A DNA stretch of 64,000 bases from Rhodopseudomonas palustris (lineage in GTDB: Bacteria > Pseudomonadota > Alphaproteobacteria > Rhizobiales > Xanthobacteraceae), in assembly GCF_003031265.1 (NCBI RefSeq), contig NZ_CP019966.1, positions 3,968,001 to 4,032,000 on the forward strand, read 5' to 3'. The position numbers and the translations under genes are program-made. The notes below the pieces were generated by a model. It had not been told where the DNA came from and made no database searches. It was given only the letters and a program-made list of their open reading frames with translations. Positions 8,351 to 16,088 of this stretch are shown piece by piece; positions within the stretch are counted from its first letter, which is position 1, and each line of letters starts with the position of its first letter.

Positions 8351-8605
8351 ATGGGGATCGATTCCATTCTGGTCTGGCTTCTGGTGGGCGCGGTCGCTGG
8401 CTGGCTCGCCGGGCTGATTGTTCGCGGCGGCGGATTCGGACTGGTCGGCAATGTCGTGATCGGCATCGTCGGCGCCGTGGTCGCGGGCTGGCTGCTGCCG
8501 TTCCTCGGCGTCAATCTCGGCGTCGGAATTTTCCGCGCGATCATCAATTCCGCAATCGGCGCCGTGATCGTGCTAGTGCTGCTGGCGATGATCCGCAGAG
8601 CCTGA
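8351..8605 (+). CDS. GlsB/YeaQ/YmgE-family small membrane protein
   Basis: This 84-residue protein has three hydrophobic segments with many Gly residues (LVGAVAGWLAGLIVRGGGFG, then a GIVGAVVAGW segment, then IGAVIVLVLLAMI). It belongs to the transglycosylase-associated family; the name is historical and no enzymatic activity is implied. Related genes in other bacteria are often stress-induced. The ATG at 8351 follows a GGACGAGGAGCGCA leader with a good ribosome-binding site. It precedes the MoxR gene on the same strand by 115 bp. Confidence 0.9.
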   Translation: MGIDSILVWLLVGAVAGWLAGLIVRGGGFGLVGNVVIGIVGAVVAGWLLPFLGVNLGVGIFRAIINSAIGAVIVLVLLAMIRRA

Positions 8606-8654
8606 TACCGACACCGCCTGTCAGCGGTCGCTGCCTGCGGCCGCTCCCTCTCCT

Positions 8655-8686
8655 CCAACCACCACCAATCAACAAACAACAACAAC
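8655..8686 (+). other. G-free CA-rich tract upstream of the MoxR gene
   Basis: A 32-nt stretch without any G (CCAACCACCACCAATCAAC and then repeated AAC triplets) stands out from its GC-rich setting. It lies about 35 bp before the MoxR start. It could be an unstructured leader, a Rho-loading (rut-like) segment, or chance; sequence alone does not decide. Confidence 0.3.
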
Positions 8687-8720
8687 GGCGCGCGCGCCGG
8701 ATCAGACGAGGCTGAAACGC

Positions 8721-9563
8721 ATGAAGTTCACCGGCACCAAGGACTATGTGGCGACCGACGACCTCAAGGTCGCCGTCAATGCGGCGATCGTGCTTGAACG
8801 GCCGCTCCTGGTGAAGGGCGAGCCCGGCACCGGCAAGACGGTGCTGGCGGAGGAAGTATCCAAGGCGCTGAACGCGCCGCTGCTGACCTGGCACATCAAG
8901 TCGACCACCAAGGCGCAGCAGGGCCTGTATGAATACGATGCGGTGTCCCGCCTGCGCGACAGCCAGCTTGGCGACCCGCGCGTCTCCGACATCAAGAACT
9001 ACATCAAGCGCGGCAAGCTGTGGGAGGCGTTCACCGCCGAGCACCGCCCGGTGCTGCTGATCGACGAGATCGACAAGGCCGACATCGAATTCCCGAACGA
9101 CCTGTTGCTCGAACTCGACCGGATGGAATTCCATGTCTACGAGACCGGCGAAACCATCAAGGCCGCCAAGCGGCCGATCGTGGTGATCACCTCGAACAAC
9201 GAAAAGGAATTGCCGGACGCCTTCCTGCGCCGCTGCTTCTTCCACTACATCAAGTTCCCGGACGCCGACACCATGCAGGCGATCGTCGACGTCCACTTCC
9301 CCGGCATCAAGCAGCGCCTGGTCGAAGAAGCGCTGAAGATCTTCTTCGAAGTGCGCGACGTCCCCGGCCTGAAGAAGAAGCCGTCGACCTCCGAACTGCT
9401 CGACTGGCTGAAGCTGCTGCTCAACGAAGAGATGAGCCCGGAGCAGCTCCGCGAGCGAGACCCGCGCAAGCTGATCCCGCCGCTGCACGGCGCGCTGCTC
9501 AAGAACGAGCAGGACGTGCATCTGTTCGAACGACTGGCGTTTTTGAGCCGGCGGGAAGTGTAA
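8721..9563 (+). CDS. MoxR-family AAA+ ATPase
   Basis: A 280-residue AAA+ ATPase with Walker A GEPGTGKT (about 34-41), Walker B VLLIDEID, sensor 1 ITSNNEKELPDAFLRRC and the arginine-finger region. MoxR ATPases act as chaperones together with VWA partners; the CoxE-like protein encoded at 4917-6092 is the obvious partner, although on the other strand. The fairly short length and absence of extra domains are typical of the CoxD/MoxR-like subgroup. Downstream lies only repeat-rich intergenic DNA, so the gene ends its transcript. Confidence 0.92.
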   Translation: MKFTGTKDYVATDDLKVAVNAAIVLERPLLVKGEPGTGKTVLAEEVSKALNAPLLTWHIKSTTKAQQGLYEYDAVSRLRDSQLGDPRVSDIKNYIKRGKLWEAFTAEHRPVLLIDEIDKADIEFPNDLLLELDRMEFHVYETGETIKAAKRPIVVITSNNEKELPDAFLRRCFFHYIKFPDADTMQAIVDVHFPGIKQRLVEEALKIFFEVRDVPGLKKKPSTSELLDWLKLLLNEEMSPEQLRERDPRKLIPPLHGALLKNEQDVHLFERLAFLSRREV

Positions 9564-9579
9564 AGCCTCTCTCGTTCGT

Positions 9580-9613
9580 CATTCCGGGGCGCGCGTAGCG
9601 CGAGCCCGGAATC
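9580..9613. repeat. Palindromic intergenic repeat, family B (single unit)
   Basis: CATTCCGGGGCGCG pairs with CGCGAGCCCGGAAT across a short GTAG loop. It stands 17 bp after the MoxR stop codon and may serve as its transcript end. Confidence 0.85.
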
Positions 9614-9644
9614 CCGAGATGGTCTGCGCGCGGCGGTCCCCCGG

Positions 9645-9811
9645 CAGGTCGCCCGCATGAGCGGAGCGATATGCGGGTGGCGGGCGGCCCACGTATCGCC
9701 ATGCTCACGCGGACTACGACGCGCTAAGCCGGCGCGCGGTCTGAGGCGGCAGGCTCCAGATCGATACATCAGAATTTGCGTCATGGCCGGGCTTGTCCCG
9801 GCCATTTTCGT
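9645..9811 (+). repeat. Long direct repeat, left copy
   Basis: These 167 bp are repeated with few changes at 10539-10707 in the same orientation. The most conserved part includes GGCGCGCGGTCTGAGGCGGC and ends with the palindrome TGGCCGGGCTTGTCCCGGCCA. The two copies bracket about 730 bp of more AT-rich DNA with small ORFs. They may be two members of a dispersed family or footprints of an insertion or duplication. Confidence 0.9.
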
Positions 9812-9954
9812 CAGGAAGTACTCGGCTTATTAAATGGTCCGCCGCACACGCCCTCGTGCCGTCTGCCGCACGGCTGGACCGGCTCGTCATATCAATCAGC
9901 TTAACAAGATCGGGCATTTCAATACGGCCTGCTCCGCTAGCCTCGCACATAATA

Positions 9955-10155
9955 CTAGTCTTTGTTGTTCCGCGCTTCGAAATCCTCCTTAGTCGGCAGC
10001 GAATCAAAGGGCGGTTCGTAGCCCTGCGATTCGTATCTCGAGCGCGGTATTTCCCCGGCAGATGACGGGACTCCATAATCAACAAAAGCGTACTCAGCGT
10101 CACTTTCTGGAGTTTTGGTCCTGTAGAGCCCCTTGGCTGCCATATTAGGTTCCAT
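9955..10155 (-). CDS. Small hypothetical protein in the AT-richer pocket (66 aa)
   Basis: The composition looks like a genuine soluble protein: polar, balanced, with YESQGYEPPFDSLPTKEDFEA near the C-terminus, a kind of sequence I associate with small uncharacterised rhizobial proteins but cannot name. Two starts are possible, ATG at 10155 (GGGGAG about 14 nt upstream) and ATG at 10143. Base composition is less GC-rich than the neighbours, which fits a recently acquired segment between the two long direct repeats. Confidence 0.5.
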   Translation of the reverse strand: MEPNMAAKGLYRTKTPESDAEYAFVDYGVPSSAGEIPRSRYESQGYEPPFDSLPTKEDFEARNNKD

Positions 10156-10166
10156 TATTCTTAGAA

Positions 10167-10529
10167 ATGCTCCCCTTAGCTGCTCGCTTGCACTGGAACG
10201 TCATCGTGACAAATGACAAGCCTACGAGCCTCAGAATGGGATTTGGGTACGGTCAAGCAAGAGCTGCCGGCCTTAAGGGCGTTCTGCAGCCAAGATCCCC
10301 ACGACAAATCAACAAAATCACTCGATCTTCAAAAGTAGAACGCGCGGCTATCAGCGATCTCCGGATTGCTGCACAAGACCCCGATTGGAGACCTTACCTT
10401 GAACATCGAGCGGCACAAGGCTGTTCGGCCAATGCGATCGTCGATGAGCTTTATTGGATGGAACGATATTGCCGGATGAGACGGCGATTTTCGATCGCGT
10501 GGTGCCTCAAGCATCACTGGCGCAGCTGA
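10167..10529 (+). CDS. Doubtful ORF, possibly a gene remnant (120 aa)
   Basis: The frame is open for 120 codons in AT-richer DNA, where open frames arise less easily than in GC-rich shadow frames. The C-terminal half (AQDPDWRPYLEHRAAQG onward) looks more protein-like than the N-terminal half. No family, signal or ribosome-binding site is recognised. It is divergent from the 66-aa ORF with overlapping upstream regions. It may be a decayed gene. Confidence 0.22.
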   Translation: MLPLAARLHWNVIVTNDKPTSLRMGFGYGQARAAGLKGVLQPRSPRQINKITRSSKVERAAISDLRIAAQDPDWRPYLEHRAAQGCSANAIVDELYWMERYCRMRRRFSIAWCLKHHWRS

Positions 10530-10538
10530 TCAGTTAAG

Positions 10539-10707
10539 CAGGTAGCCCGCGTGAGCGTCGCGACATGCGGGTCTCGGGCGGCCCGGCGTATCACCATGCT
10601 CACGCCGGCCTACGACGCGCTGAGCCGGCGCGCGGTCTGAGGCGGCAGGCTCAAGATCGATCCATCAGAATTTGCGTCATGGCCGGGCTTGTCCCGGCCA
10701 TTTTCGT
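10539..10707 (+). repeat. Long direct repeat, right copy
   Basis: This is the second copy of the element at 9645-9811, same orientation, 169 bp, differing by scattered substitutions mainly in the first 60 bp. It ends in the same TGGCCGGGCTTGTCCCGGCCA palindrome. It lies directly upstream of the vanA promoter region. Confidence 0.9.
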
Positions 10708-10768
10708 TTTCGGCTCAGTCCTTTACCGCCTTGCCAGCGCAGCCGAGCAACGCTCCTCGACCGACTCT

Positions 10769-10842
10769 ATGTATACATCAGCCACCAATGCGCGGCCAAT
10801 TTTGCAGCCTGTCCTTGTCATTCTACCTTTCCTGTATACAAT
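10769..10842 (+). promoter_or_regulatory. Promoter and putative VanR operators of the van operon
   Basis: Two TGTATACA palindromes occur 63 bp apart, ATGTATACAT at 10769-10778 and TGTATACA at 10833-10840. The second overlaps a plausible -10 element (TACAAT, 10837-10842) that stands 16 bp after TTGTCA (10815-10820). GntR/FCD repressors bind short palindromes of this sort, and a gene for one lies inside the operon, so autoregulated repression is likely. The operator assignment is inference. Confidence 0.55.
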
Positions 10843-10876
10843 CTGAACCCAATCAATAATGCACAGGGAGGCCACG

Positions 10877-11920
10877 ATGCCCGCCTTTCCGCTCAACGCC
10901 TGGTATGCGGCGGCCTGGGACGCCGACATCAAGCACGCGCTGTTTCCCCGCACGATCTGCGGCAAGCATGTCGTGATGTATCGAAAGGCGGACGGCAGCG
11001 TCGCCGCGCTGGAAGACGCCTGTTGGCACCGTCTGGTGCCGCTATCGAAGGGCCGACTCGAGGGCGACACCGTGGTCTGCGGCTATCACGGGCTGAAGTT
11101 TAATCCGCAGGGCCGCTGCACCTACATGCCGTCGCAGGAGACGATCAATCCGTCGGCCTGCGTGCGCTCCTATCCGGTGGTCGAGCGGCATCGCTTCGTC
11201 TGGCTATGGATGGGCGATCCGACGATGGCCGATCCGGCGCTCGTCCCCGACATGCACTGGAACAACGATCCAGCCTGGGCCGGCGACGGCAAGACGATCT
11301 ACGCCAAATGCGACTGGCGCCTCGTCGTCGACAATCTGATGGACCTCACCCACGAGACCTATGTGCATGGCTCGTCGATCGGCAACGAGGCGGTGGCCGA
11401 GGCGCCGTTCGATGTCACCCATGGCGACCGCACCGTTACCGTGACGCGCTGGATGCACGGCATCGAACCGCCGCCGTTCTGGGCCGCGCAGCTCGGCAAG
11501 CCGGGCCTGGTGGATCGCTGGCAGATCATCCGGTTCGAAGCGCCGGGCACGGTGACGATCGACGTCGGCGTGGCGCCGACCGGCACCGGCGCGCCGGAGG
11601 GCGATCGCTCGCAGGGCGTCAACGGCTTCGTGCTCAACACCATGACGCCCGAGACCGACACCACCTGCCACTACTTCTGGGCCTTCGTGCGCAACTACCG
11701 GCTCACCGAACAGCGGCTCACCACCGAGATCCGCGAGGGCGTCTCCGGCATCTTCCGCGAGGACGAGATCATCCTCGAAGCGCAGCAGCGCGCGATGCTC
11801 GAGAACCCCGATCGGGTGTTCTACAACCTGAACATCGACGCCGGCGCGATGTGGTCGCGCAAGCTGATCGACCGCATGGTCGCACAGGAGAACGCGCCGA
11901 AACTGCAGGCGGCGGAGTAA
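10877..11920 (+). CDS. vanA: Rieske-type aromatic O-demethylase oxygenase subunit (VanA-like)
   Basis: The oxygenase subunit of a two-component demethylase, most like vanillate O-demethylase, which converts vanillate to protocatechuate plus formaldehyde. The Rieske cluster ligands are Cys49-x-His51 and Cys68-x2-His71. The mononuclear iron site is Asn153, Asp156, His159 and His164 in DNLMDLTHETYVHG. Length (347 aa) is normal. ATG 10877 is chosen because AGGGAGG stands 8 nt upstream; an in-frame ATG 18 bp earlier has no such site. It leads a vanA-regulator-vanB operon. Substrate is inferred; related demethylases act on other methoxybenzoates. Confidence 0.88.
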   Translation: MPAFPLNAWYAAAWDADIKHALFPRTICGKHVVMYRKADGSVAALEDACWHRLVPLSKGRLEGDTVVCGYHGLKFNPQGRCTYMPSQETINPSACVRSYPVVERHRFVWLWMGDPTMADPALVPDMHWNNDPAWAGDGKTIYAKCDWRLVVDNLMDLTHETYVHGSSIGNEAVAEAPFDVTHGDRTVTVTRWMHGIEPPPFWAAQLGKPGLVDRWQIIRFEAPGTVTIDVGVAPTGTGAPEGDRSQGVNGFVLNTMTPETDTTCHYFWAFVRNYRLTEQRLTTEIREGVSGIFREDEIILEAQQRAMLENPDRVFYNLNIDAGAMWSRKLIDRMVAQENAPKLQAAE

Positions 11921-11923
11921 GCG

Positions 11924-12679
11924 ATGAACGATAAGGCCGCCGACCGCTCGATGTCGCAGACCGTGCGCGCGCAGCTGGCACTGCGCGACATGGTGCTGTC
12001 CGGCCAGCTCCGCGCCGGCGAACGGATCTCGGAACTGCAGGCGGTCGACATCACCGGAGTGTCGCGCACGCCTGTGCGGATGGCGCTGGTCCGGCTGGAG
12101 GACGAAGGCCTGCTGCAGGCGATCCCGTCCGGCGGCTTCATGGTGAAAGCGTTCTCCGAGCGCGACATCCTCGACTCGATCGAACTGCGCGGCACCATGG
12201 AAGGCCTCGCCGCGCGGCTCGCCGCCGAGCGCGGCGCCAGCGTCCGGCAGCTCGAGCCGCTGAAGCAATGCCTCGGCGATATCGACGAACTGGTGCGGCA
12301 GGACCCGATCTCGGTCGACGCGTTCTCGGCCTATGTGGCGCTGAATGCGCGGTTTCACGCGCTGCTCAACGAGCTGTGCGGCTCGGCGCCGGTGATGCGG
12401 CAGATCGATCGCGTCGCCGCCCTGCCCTTCGCCTCGCCGAGTGCTTTCGTGATGGCGCAATCGGGGCTGCCGGAGGCACACCAGATCCTGCTGATTGCGC
12501 AGGATCACCACCGCGCCGTGATCGACGCGATCGAGAACCGCGAAGGCGCGCGCGCCGAAGCGGTGATGCGCGAACACGCCCGGCTCGCGGTGCGCAATTT
12601 GCGGCTGGCGCTGAGGAGCCGCACCCATCTCGACTTGCTGCCGGCGCTGACGCTGGTGACCCAGGCCGCCGACAGATAG
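11924..12679 (+). CDS. GntR-family (FCD) regulator of the van operon
   Basis: The protein has an N-terminal winged helix (about 15-80, with the recognition stretch VSRTPVRMALVRLEDEGLL) and a C-terminal FCD ligand-binding domain (about 90-225). The three nucleotides between the vanA stop and this start indicate tight coupling. VanR of Caulobacter and Acinetobacter is a GntR repressor released by vanillate; placement between vanA and vanB supports the same role here, presumably acting on the TGTATACA palindromes before vanA. I leave the symbol open because the identity is from context. Confidence 0.88.
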   Translation: MNDKAADRSMSQTVRAQLALRDMVLSGQLRAGERISELQAVDITGVSRTPVRMALVRLEDEGLLQAIPSGGFMVKAFSERDILDSIELRGTMEGLAARLAAERGASVRQLEPLKQCLGDIDELVRQDPISVDAFSAYVALNARFHALLNELCGSAPVMRQIDRVAALPFASPSAFVMAQSGLPEAHQILLIAQDHHRAVIDAIENREGARAEAVMREHARLAVRNLRLALRSRTHLDLLPALTLVTQAADR

Positions 12680-12710
12680 TCAGCTTCCCCCTCATCGACA
12701 GGAGCCCGCG

Positions 12711-13700
12711 ATGCGCTTCGCCGAACAGTGGACCAGCAGCACCGTTGTTTCGACTCGCGACCTGACGCCGTCGATCCGTGAGATCGTGCTTGAGCCTGAC
12801 GTCGCAGTCACCACCTGCGCGCCCGGCAGCCATATCAACGTCGCGGTGCTGATCGACGGCCAGCCCGACAAGCGCAGCTACTCATTGGTCGGCGCGCCGG
12901 AGCAAGGACGCCTGCGGATCGCGGTGCGGCTCGCCGGTGACAGCCGCGGCGGATCGCAAGCGATGTGGGCACTCAAGCCGGGTCAGCGGATCGACATCAC
13001 CCATCCGACCTCGCTGTTCGAAATCGATTGGAGCCGCAAGCACTACGCGCTGATCGCCGGCGGCATCGGTGTGACGCCGATGCTGGGGATCGCAGCGGCG
13101 CTTGCCCGGCGGGGCACTGCGCTGACGATGCACTACGCGGTGAAATCGCGCAGCGACGCCGCGCTCCACGACGAGCTGCGCAGCCTGCTGCGCGACCGGC
13201 TGCGGCTCTATGCCGGCGACGAAGGCGCCCGGCTCGACCTCGACGCCACTTTCCGCGCGCTTCCCGAGGGCGCGGTGGCGGTGCTGTGCGGCCCGCTGCG
13301 GATGCTGGAGGCGGCCCGCCACGCTTGGCATCAGGCTGGCCGCCCGGCGAGCGATCTGTGCTTCGAGACCTTCGGCTCCAGCGGCCGGCTGCCGACCAGC
13401 GAATTCCGCGTCCGCATCGCCGCCACCGGCAGCGAGATTGTGGTGCCGCACGACCGCTCGATGCTGGACGCGCTGAACGCTGCCGGGTTCGAGGTCATCT
13501 CCGATTGCGAACGTGGCGAATGCGGCGTCTGCGCCGTCGATGTCACCGCCGTCGACGGCGAGATCGACCACCGCGACGTGTTCTTCAGCGAGCATCAGAA
13601 GCACGACAGCGGCAAGATGTGCGCGTGCGTCTCCCGCGCCCGCGGCACGGTGACGATTGACACCTTGTACCGGCCGGATCAGTTGCCGGGGGCTGCGTAG
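12711..13700 (+). CDS. vanB: Vanillate demethylase reductase subunit (VanB-like)
   Basis: This reductase passes electrons from NAD(P)H to the Rieske oxygenase. Domains in order: FMN-binding barrel (RSYSLVG at about 55), NAD-binding domain (AGGIGVTPML near 120) and a C-terminal plant-type ferredoxin with the full 2Fe-2S ligand pattern C-x4-C-x2-C-x29-C (CERGECGVC ... MCAC). The order FMN-NAD-ferredoxin is that of the phthalate dioxygenase reductase class. It closes the operon and is followed by a family A palindrome. Confidence 0.9.
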   Translation: MRFAEQWTSSTVVSTRDLTPSIREIVLEPDVAVTTCAPGSHINVAVLIDGQPDKRSYSLVGAPEQGRLRIAVRLAGDSRGGSQAMWALKPGQRIDITHPTSLFEIDWSRKHYALIAGGIGVTPMLGIAAALARRGTALTMHYAVKSRSDAALHDELRSLLRDRLRLYAGDEGARLDLDATFRALPEGAVAVLCGPLRMLEAARHAWHQAGRPASDLCFETFGSSGRLPTSEFRVRIAATGSEIVVPHDRSMLDALNAAGFEVISDCERGECGVCAVDVTAVDGEIDHRDVFFSEHQKHDSGKMCACVSRARGTVTIDTLYRPDQLPGAA

Positions 13701-13714
13701 CAGCGCATCTCTCG

Positions 13715-13804
13715 CGTCATTGCGAGGAGGCGAAGCCGACGAAGCAATCCAGGAGCCCCGTGCATGGAGCCCCTGGATTGCTTCGCCTTCGGCTCGCAAT
13801 GACG
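13715..13804. repeat. Palindromic intergenic repeat, family A (copy 2)
   Basis: CGTCATTGCGAGGAGGCGAA at the left pairs with TTCGGCTCGCAATGACG at the right; the inner pair is GAAGCAATCCAGGAGCCCC and its inverse. It lies between convergent genes and may act as a terminator for both. Confidence 0.9.
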
Positions 13805-13823
13805 AGAACCGCCAACCTGAGAC

Positions 13824-14108
13824 TCAGCGCCAGCCTTCGTGGACGTCGATCGGCTGATCGCACACCCAATCCGGTCGCAGCATCACCTGGCAGCCTTTGT
13901 CGAACGGCAGCAGTCCGACGCGGCGCTGGTCCTGCATGATTTCGATCGACCAGGTCCGCGGCACTTCCGGATGCACCTGAACGAGCCGCTGGATCACCCC
14001 GGCGGCGAACAGCGTCGCATCGATATCGTCGGCGAGCGCCGCGCCGTCGTGGCCAGGGCCATCGACGCGGTTGATCGGATCGCGGACATGAAATCGATAG
14101 AACGGCAT
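13824..14108 (-). CDS. DUF6894-type small protein
   Basis: The 94-residue product starts MPFYRFHVRDP and has a core like that of DUF6894 proteins (short beta-rich proteins common in Rhizobiales, function unknown); a paralogue is encoded at 19990-20247. ATG 14108 is preferred over an in-frame start at 14156, because DUF6894 proteins begin with MPxYxF and the extra 16 residues look like non-coding translation. A perfect FNR/FixK-like box stands about 110 bp upstream, so expression may rise in low oxygen. Confidence 0.75.
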   Translation of the reverse strand: MPFYRFHVRDPINRVDGPGHDGAALADDIDATLFAAGVIQRLVQVHPEVPRTWSIEIMQDQRRVGLLPFDKGCQVMLRPDWVCDQPIDVHEGWR

Positions 14109-14213
14109 AGCAGTAGAATGGCGTCGGCGAAGGCCTCGCAAAATGACGCAGATCAAACGAGACCCATCGGGGGCGCTATTCTTTTGATCATCAGCCGATT
14201 AGCAAGCAGAATC

Positions 14214-14227
14214 TTGATAAAAATCAA
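14214..14227 (-). promoter_or_regulatory. FNR/FixK/AadR-type box
   Basis: TTGATAAAAATCAA is a perfect TTGAT-N4-ATCAA site. On the minus strand it precedes the DUF6894 gene; an A/T-rich -10-like AAGAAT lies roughly where a site centred near -42 would need it. No plus-strand gene starts nearby. Such a 10-base match is rare by chance in DNA this GC-rich. Confidence 0.55.
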
Positions 14228-14248
14228 GGGAACCCGCGCCCCGCGGGC

Positions 14249-14845
14249 TCAGCGGCCGGGCTTGTCGAACAGTTGATAGTTCAGATGCGCCTTCACGGTC
14301 GGCCATTCCGCGGCGACGATCGAATACACCACGGTATCACGTAGCGTTCCATTCGGTGCGATCTGGTGATTGCGCAGGATGCCGTCCTGCTTGGCGCCGA
14401 GCCGCTCGATCCCGCGCCGGGACTGATGGTTGAAGAAGTGTGTACGGAACTCGACCGCGATACAGTCCAGTTTCTCGAACGCATGTTGCAGCAGGAGCAA
14501 CTTGCATTGCGTGTTGAGTCCGGTCCGCTGCACGCGGGACGCGTACCAGGTGGAACCGATCTCGACGCGGCGATTGCCGGCATCCACGTTCATGTAGGTT
14601 GTCATCCCGGCGATCTTGCCGGCCGCATCCTTGACCGTCCACGGCAGCATCGCGCCCTGCGCCTGCAACGCCAGCCGCCGCGCGATCTCCGCTTCCATCT
14701 TTTCCGGAGCGGGCACGAACGTGTACCAGAGCTTCCACAGCTCACCGTCCCGCACCGCCTCGGTCAGACCGTCGCAATGCGCCGGCTCCAGCGGCACCAA
14801 GGTCGCGTGCGGGCCGCTGAGAGTGATGGGTTCGAGCCAGGGCAT
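14249..14845 (-). CDS. GNAT-family N-acetyltransferase (RimL-like)
   Basis: A 198-residue single GNAT domain. The N-terminal part (LEPITLSGPHATLVPLEPAH) and the middle (RRVEIGSTWYASRVQRTGLN, then a helix LLLLQHAFEKLDC) follow the RimJ/RimL-like group that acetylates protein N-termini or small amines with acetyl-CoA. The Q/RxxGxG/A loop is degenerate (RVQRTGLNTQ), usual for this subgroup. GAGG stands 8 nt before ATG 14845. Substrate unknown. Confidence 0.85.
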   Translation of the reverse strand: MPWLEPITLSGPHATLVPLEPAHCDGLTEAVRDGELWKLWYTFVPAPEKMEAEIARRLALQAQGAMLPWTVKDAAGKIAGMTTYMNVDAGNRRVEIGSTWYASRVQRTGLNTQCKLLLLQHAFEKLDCIAVEFRTHFFNHQSRRGIERLGAKQDGILRNHQIAPNGTLRDTVVYSIVAAEWPTVKAHLNYQLFDKPGR

Positions 14846-14885
14846 GTCAGGTCCTCTTCAAGAAATGGCAGCGGTGCCTTTCATA

Positions 14886-15000
14886 CGTCATTGCGAGGAG
14901 CGAAGCGACGAAGCAATCGAGCTTCGTGCGCAGCGCTGGATTGCTTCGCGGAGCCTGTCATCGGGCCGGCCGAAGGCCGGACCGATGGCTCGCAATGACG
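14886..15000. repeat. Palindromic intergenic repeat, family A with internal insert (copy 3)
   Basis: The outer arms CGTCATTGCGAGGAGCG and GGCTCGCAATGACG match the family. The right arm carries an extra hairpin, CATCGGGCCGGCC / GGCCGGACCGATG, making this copy longer than the others (115 bp). Confidence 0.88.
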
Positions 15001-15008
15001 ACGACTCG

Positions 15009-15938
15009 CTACTTGTTCAGAAAATTCAACGGCAGACCGGGCCGCGACCAATCCATCGCGATCAGTTCGCCCTTGCCGGACAGAGTGATGTAGGCGGTCT
15101 TCAGATCGGGGCCGCCGAACGCGATATTGGTGGTGACGCGGTCGCCGGTCGGCACCTGCTCGACCAGGGTGCCGTCCGGTGCGATCACCGAGATGCAACC
15201 GGACACCAGCGTGGCGACGCAGACGTTGCCGCCGGCCTCGACCGCCAGCGAATCGAACATCTGATAGCCGCCGAGCCCGCAGATCGGCTTGCCCTTCTCG
15301 CCGCGATAAATCACGTCGCGCGGCTTCACCTCGCCCGGCGCCGACAGATCGAACGCCCACAACCGTCCGGTCGGGGTTTCGGCCGCATACATCGTCGCCT
15401 CGTCGGGCGACAGGCCGATGCCGTTCAGCGGCAGCGTGCCGAACACCTGCTCGGTGATCTCGGTCATGCCGGGCTTGATGTAGTAGGCGGCGCCGACGTC
15501 CATGTCGCGGGCGCGGCGCTTGCCGAGATCAGTGAACCACAGGCCGCCATGCTGATCGAATACGAGATCGTTCGGCCCCTTCAGCGGGTGCTCGCCGCAT
15601 TTGTCGAACAGAGTCTCGACTTGGCCGCTTTGCAGATCGACCCGCTGAATCGAGCCGCCGATATACTCGTGCGGCGCCGGCGCGCCGGGCATCATCGTGC
15701 CGCGCGATGGAAACCAGCCGAAGCCGCCGTTGTTGCAGATGTACATCTTGCCGTCAGGGCCGAGTGCGGCGCCGTTCGGCCCGCCCGGCACCTTGGCGAC
15801 GACTTCCTTGCGCCCGTCCGGCCACACCCGCGTCAGTTGCTGGGCGCGGATCTCGACCAGCACCACCGAGCCGTCCGGCATCACCACCGGGCCTTCGGGA
15901 AACGCCAGATCGGTGGCGAGAATGCGGACGTTGGACAT
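15009..15938 (-). CDS. SMP-30/gluconolactonase-like (LRE) six-bladed propeller
   Basis: A 309-residue beta-propeller of the SMP-30/gluconolaconase/LRE family. The start MSNVRILATDLAFPEGPVV, with the metal-ligand Glu of FPEGP, and the later PNGAALGPDG, GPNDLVFDQHGGLWFTDLG and NGIGLSPDE motifs mark successive blades and calcium-ligand positions. Members hydrolyse sugar lactones or other lactones; the substrate is not deducible. GGGAGAAAACC before the ATG is a good ribosome-binding site. Placement alone does not link it to the pentose-phosphate genes 11 kb away. Confidence 0.85.
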   Translation of the reverse strand: MSNVRILATDLAFPEGPVVMPDGSVVLVEIRAQQLTRVWPDGRKEVVAKVPGGPNGAALGPDGKMYICNNGGFGWFPSRGTMMPGAPAPHEYIGGSIQRVDLQSGQVETLFDKCGEHPLKGPNDLVFDQHGGLWFTDLGKRRARDMDVGAAYYIKPGMTEITEQVFGTLPLNGIGLSPDEATMYAAETPTGRLWAFDLSAPGEVKPRDVIYRGEKGKPICGLGGYQMFDSLAVEAGGNVCVATLVSGCISVIAPDGTLVEQVPTGDRVTTNIAFGGPDLKTAYITLSGKGELIAMDWSRPGLPLNFLNK

Positions 15939-16088
15939 GGTTTTCTCCCGAGATGTTTGTTGTGCGCGGGAGATGAGACTCCCCCGCGCTTATTGTCTCG
16001 GGAACGAGTTGTAAGTCATGTCGTCGCGCCTTGCCAAGCAAGCGCGATATTCCATCAAGCGGCAGACGCCGGAGAAGACAGCGCGGAA

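Noticed and set aside
14185..14196. A second FNR-like site (TTGATCATCA)
   Set aside because: Only one half-site matches; the second arm lacks ATCAA at the right spacing.
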